This document shows, piece by piece, positions 61,675-64,000 of a stretch of 64,000 nucleotides of DNA. This DNA is from a bacterium. Its GTDB lineage: Bacteria > Myxococcota_A > Bradymonadia > UBA7976 > UBA1532. Location: contig JAUHYW010000019.1 of NCBI GenBank assembly GCA_030426085.1, positions 1-64,000 of the forward strand. The letters are read 5' to 3'. The position numbers were made by a program, and so were the translations under genes. The notes under the pieces are model-generated. The model was given only the letters and a program-made list of their open reading frames with translations. It ran no database searches and was not told the origin of the DNA. Numbering within the stretch: position 1 is the stretch's first letter; each line of letters starts with the position of its first letter.

Positions 61675-61983
61675 ATTCCTCTCCCCCGGAGATCAATCGG
61701 GCCGAAGGTATCGCGGTCGTCCCGGTGACATCCAACTCTCGTGGCGGCGCGGGGCGGCGCGGGGGGCGAGATCGACCCCGCCCGCCGGCAACTGTCGATC
61801 GCCGAGCGGGACGAATCGTACCGTTTCCGGCCCATCGGATGATGCCATCAAGGACCCCTCTCTCCCGAGCGAGCACTCATGCAGGTGCTGCCGTCGACAG
61901 GCATCCACTTATCGTTGCACGACATGTCACCACAGGGCAGGATGACCCGGCCACGATGGCAGCACTTCGGCAGGAGGACCTCG
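61675..61983. other. Gene-free interval before the right-edge ATPase gene
   Basis: 309 bases between divergent genes. Small frames inside it lack ribosome-binding sites and family features. A TTGCAC at about 61914 with CAGGAT 17 bases on could be a weak promoter, and GGAGGACC lies before the ATPase start. Composition is a little less G+C-rich than its surroundings. Confidence 0.5.
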
Positions 61984-64000
61984 ATGGGCGAGACGAGCGG
62001 GCAGGGTGCGAACACGTCCAAGGATGGCAAGGGCGGAGGCTCGATCATCGTCGAGCTCGATACATCCAACCGGGCCCGTTCGTTCGACGAGTCGGGTTCG
62101 TTCTTCGGCAGCGAGATCACCCGGGTGCTCGAGATCCTCGAGCAGGACGTGAAGTCCCTCCCCGATGATCAGGCCTCCATCGACATCGAGGAGCAGATGC
62201 TCAACGCCCGCGATGTCATCTGCGTCTATGGCTCACGGGGCGCAGGCAAGACCAGCTTCCTGCGGTCGGTCGGCCATCGCCTGAGAGTAGAGCGGAAAGA
62301 TCTGCACGTCCTGCCTCTGCTCGATCCGACCCTGATCGAGCGCAACGAGGTGTTTCTGGCCACGATCGTCAGCAATGTGCTGGCCGCCATCGAGAAGAGA
62401 ACCCGGCGGGGCAGCGGCTTCTCGCCGCTGGCTGACGACGTCCTCGCCCACAACGAGCGCTTGAGGGAGACGCTCGACGCGCTCGCCCGCGCTTTCCGTC
62501 TGCTGGCCCCCGGGGGGATCGCGTCGAGCTGGGGCGAAGCGATGGCCGATCCACACCTCTTCGCCCACGAGGTCTTGCAGGACGCCGCCAGCGGCCGCGA
62601 GCTGGCCGTGCGATTCCACACGTTCGTCGCCGAGGCGGCCCGGGCGATCGGTGTCCGGGCATTCGTGCAGCCGCTCGACGATGTCGACACCGCCTATGGG
62701 CAGGGCTGGCATGTGCTCGAGACCACCCGCAAGTACCTCTCGACCCGGATCTTCATCCCGATGATCTCGGGCGATCTCGACCTGTATCGCATGCTGGTCC
62801 GCTCGAACCAGATCGAGCACGTACGAGGGCTGATGCAATTCGAGCAGGCCGTCGGAGGCGGCGAGGCCTCCCGGGCCGATCTGCGACGCTATCAGCGGCA
62901 GATCGACCAGCTCGAAGAGCAATACCTGCTCAAGGTGATGCCCGCCGAGCGTCGGGTGCGCCTGCGCTCGGTCCGGGAGCGGGTCTGGGACAAGGCGAGC
63001 AATGGCGAAGAGTTCCTCAGCCTCGACTCGGGCCGGCTCGCTGCCGATAAAGGGCGGCGGCGCCCGCTCAGCGGGGTGTTCGCCGAGTATTGCGAGGATG
63101 TCTTCGGCTGGCGCCGGGCCGGCACACCGTCGACCGCGGTGCTCGACCATCGGGAGTGGGCCGTCGCCCGGCTGCTGCCGGCTCGGACCCGGTCGCTGAT
63201 CAGCCTCTTCCAGGCGATGGTCGACTGGGTCGGGGCACCCGAAGAGAGCCGGCAGCGGCCCGTCGATGGCCTGGCCCGCGTCTTCCGCCAGGCGCTGGTG
63301 ACCCGCGACGTCGACGATACGCTGCTCGACGCGCTCGTGCAGGGGCACGGTCTGGGTCGCCTCGGGGCCTGGGCTCTGCGCTGGCGGGGTGAGGTGGCGC
63401 AGCTCCACCTGCTCGACCCCGAGCGGGTCCGCGATCTGGTCGACGCCGAGGAGTGGACCCAGACCGTGCTGACGCTCAACGCCGCGCTCTTCCAGCGGTG
63501 GCGGCGCGATCCGGGATCTGCGCTGCGCTTCGGGGCCAAGGTGGTCCAGCCGGCGCTGTTCGCTGACGCCGAGGGTGACGGCACGGCCATCCGGCGGGTC
63601 ATCAACGCGATCGCGTTGGAGGCCAACGAGCCCGCATATCGCACCGCGACGCGGCAGCAGGCGCTCATCGTCGGCGAGGGCAAAGACCCCCAGGGGCGCT
63701 CGCCGGGCCTCATCTGGCTGCCTCGGCGCACGGTCAAGGATCACAAGCAACGTCTGCTGCAGGCGTGGATGCGCCATCTCAAGGGTCGCGGCCTCGACCC
63801 GAGTGACAAGGCCTCCAAGCAGGACTCGACCGATCTGCTGCCGCTCTTGTCGGCGGTCGCGAAGTCGGTCGCCCAGGCAGAGAAAGACGCGAAGAAGTCG
63901 CTCACGGACACGGACAAACAGGAGATGGCGAAGGCTCTCTTCGTCAGCTGGACGAGCTTTCGAAACAAGGCGGGCGCAAACCTGCAATTGCTGCTCGATT
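61984..64000 (+). CDS. Large P-loop ATPase, C-terminus beyond window
   Basis: At least 672 codons, open to the right edge, starting at ATG 61984 with AGGAGG 6 bases upstream. Walker A is CVYGSRGAGKTSF near residue 86 and a probable Walker B AFVQPLDDVDT near residue 232. LPLLDPTLIERNEVF and RIFIPMISGDLDLYR are other ATPase-like segments. No signal peptide or membrane helix. The outline resembles large AAA+/STAND-like ATPases found in bacterial defence loci, but I cannot assign a family. The last visible region is rich in Lys and Gln. Partners would lie downstream, outside the window. Confidence 0.75.
   Translation, partial: MGETSGQGANTSKDGKGGGSIIVELDTSNRARSFDESGSFFGSEITRVLEILEQDVKSLPDDQASIDIEEQMLNARDVICVYGSRGAGKTSFLRSVGHRLRVERKDLHVLPLLDPTLIERNEVFLATIVSNVLAAIEKRTRRGSGFSPLADDVLAHNERLRETLDALARAFRLLAPGGIASSWGEAMADPHLFAHEVLQDAASGRELAVRFHTFVAEAARAIGVRAFVQPLDDVDTAYGQGWHVLETTRKYLSTRIFIPMISGDLDLYRMLVRSNQIEHVRGLMQFEQAVGGGEASRADLRRYQRQIDQLEEQYLLKVMPAERRVRLRSVRERVWDKASNGEEFLSLDSGRLAADKGRRRPLSGVFAEYCEDVFGWRRAGTPSTAVLDHREWAVARLLPARTRSLISLFQAMVDWVGAPEESRQRPVDGLARVFRQALVTRDVDDTLLDALVQGHGLGRLGAWALRWRGEVAQLHLLDPERVRDLVDAEEWTQTVLTLNAALFQRWRRDPGSALRFGAKVVQPALFADAEGDGTAIRRVINAIALEANEPAYRTATRQQALIVGEGKDPQGRSPGLIWLPRRTVKDHKQRLLQAWMRHLKGRGLDPSDKASKQDSTDLLPLLSAVAKSVAQAEKDAKKSLTDTDKQEMAKALFVSWTSFRNKAGANLQLLLD

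Overview
The window is about 70% G+C with strong third-position bias. Its gene content points to a Gram-negative deltaproteobacterial or Myxococcota-type chromosome. It carries Bam, Lol, Lpx and Skp envelope genes and many lipoproteins with acidic Asp/Pro/Glu linkers, Cys-rich repeats and MopE-type metal-binding repeats. It also has a sigma-54 activator, a PilT ATPase and a COG3014/LpoB pair. This assignment rests on gene style, not on a marker gene. Most long open frames opposite real genes are shadows caused by the base composition.

Layout: 1-306 is the start of an Rpn/transposase-31 gene cut by the left edge. 307-1172 is a gene-free block of degenerate repeats; a second, inverted copy lies at 42.0-42.3 kb. 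1.2-7.5 kb (minus) holds a sigma-54 activator coupled to an MBL-fold hydrolase, a GFA protein, a PilZ protein, a YD-repeat lipoprotein, peptide deformylase and a Bcp peroxiredoxin. 7.8-12.9 kb (plus) holds a polysaccharide deacetylase fused to a B1-type metallo-beta-lactamase domain, then PHP, 2Fe-2S, FolE, rhodanese and DHH proteins. 13.1-16.9 kb holds LpoB, COG3014, a beta-barrel protein and prfB with its programmed frameshift. 17.4-26.0 kb is an envelope-biogenesis run, lysS-lolC-lolD-bamA-skp-lpxD-lpxA, interrupted after bamA by a palindromic element.

26.1-40.9 kb has SCP2 and CoA-transferase genes, pnp, tRNA-Val, a UbiA prenyltransferase, an HPF/RaiA factor, tRNA-Arg, several lipoproteins, an MbnH/MbnP-like copper pair and an NTF2-like gene. 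41.1-49.5 kb holds a LysR regulator, the second repeat copy, a membrane protein with a HELxH motif, and an overlapping set of ECF sigma factor, zinc-finger membrane protein, secreted caspase and lipoprotein. A paralogous lipoprotein follows after a 233-bp element with terminal inverted repeats. 49.7-58.0 kb holds a PilT ATPase with a duplicated N-terminal domain, a nucleotidase-like/barrel protein, an SDR, and a signalling module: an ethylene-receptor-like histidine kinase, a receiver protein and a receiver-GGDEF protein. 58.1-64.0 kb ends with a PAP2 phosphatase, a MopE-like lipoprotein and a large P-loop ATPase cut by the right edge.

The observations most worth following are the ethylene-receptor-like kinase linked to c-di-GMP, the NodB/B1 MBL fusion, the sigma factor-caspase operon, the MbnP/MbnH pair, the inverted-repeat elements and the right-edge ATPase.
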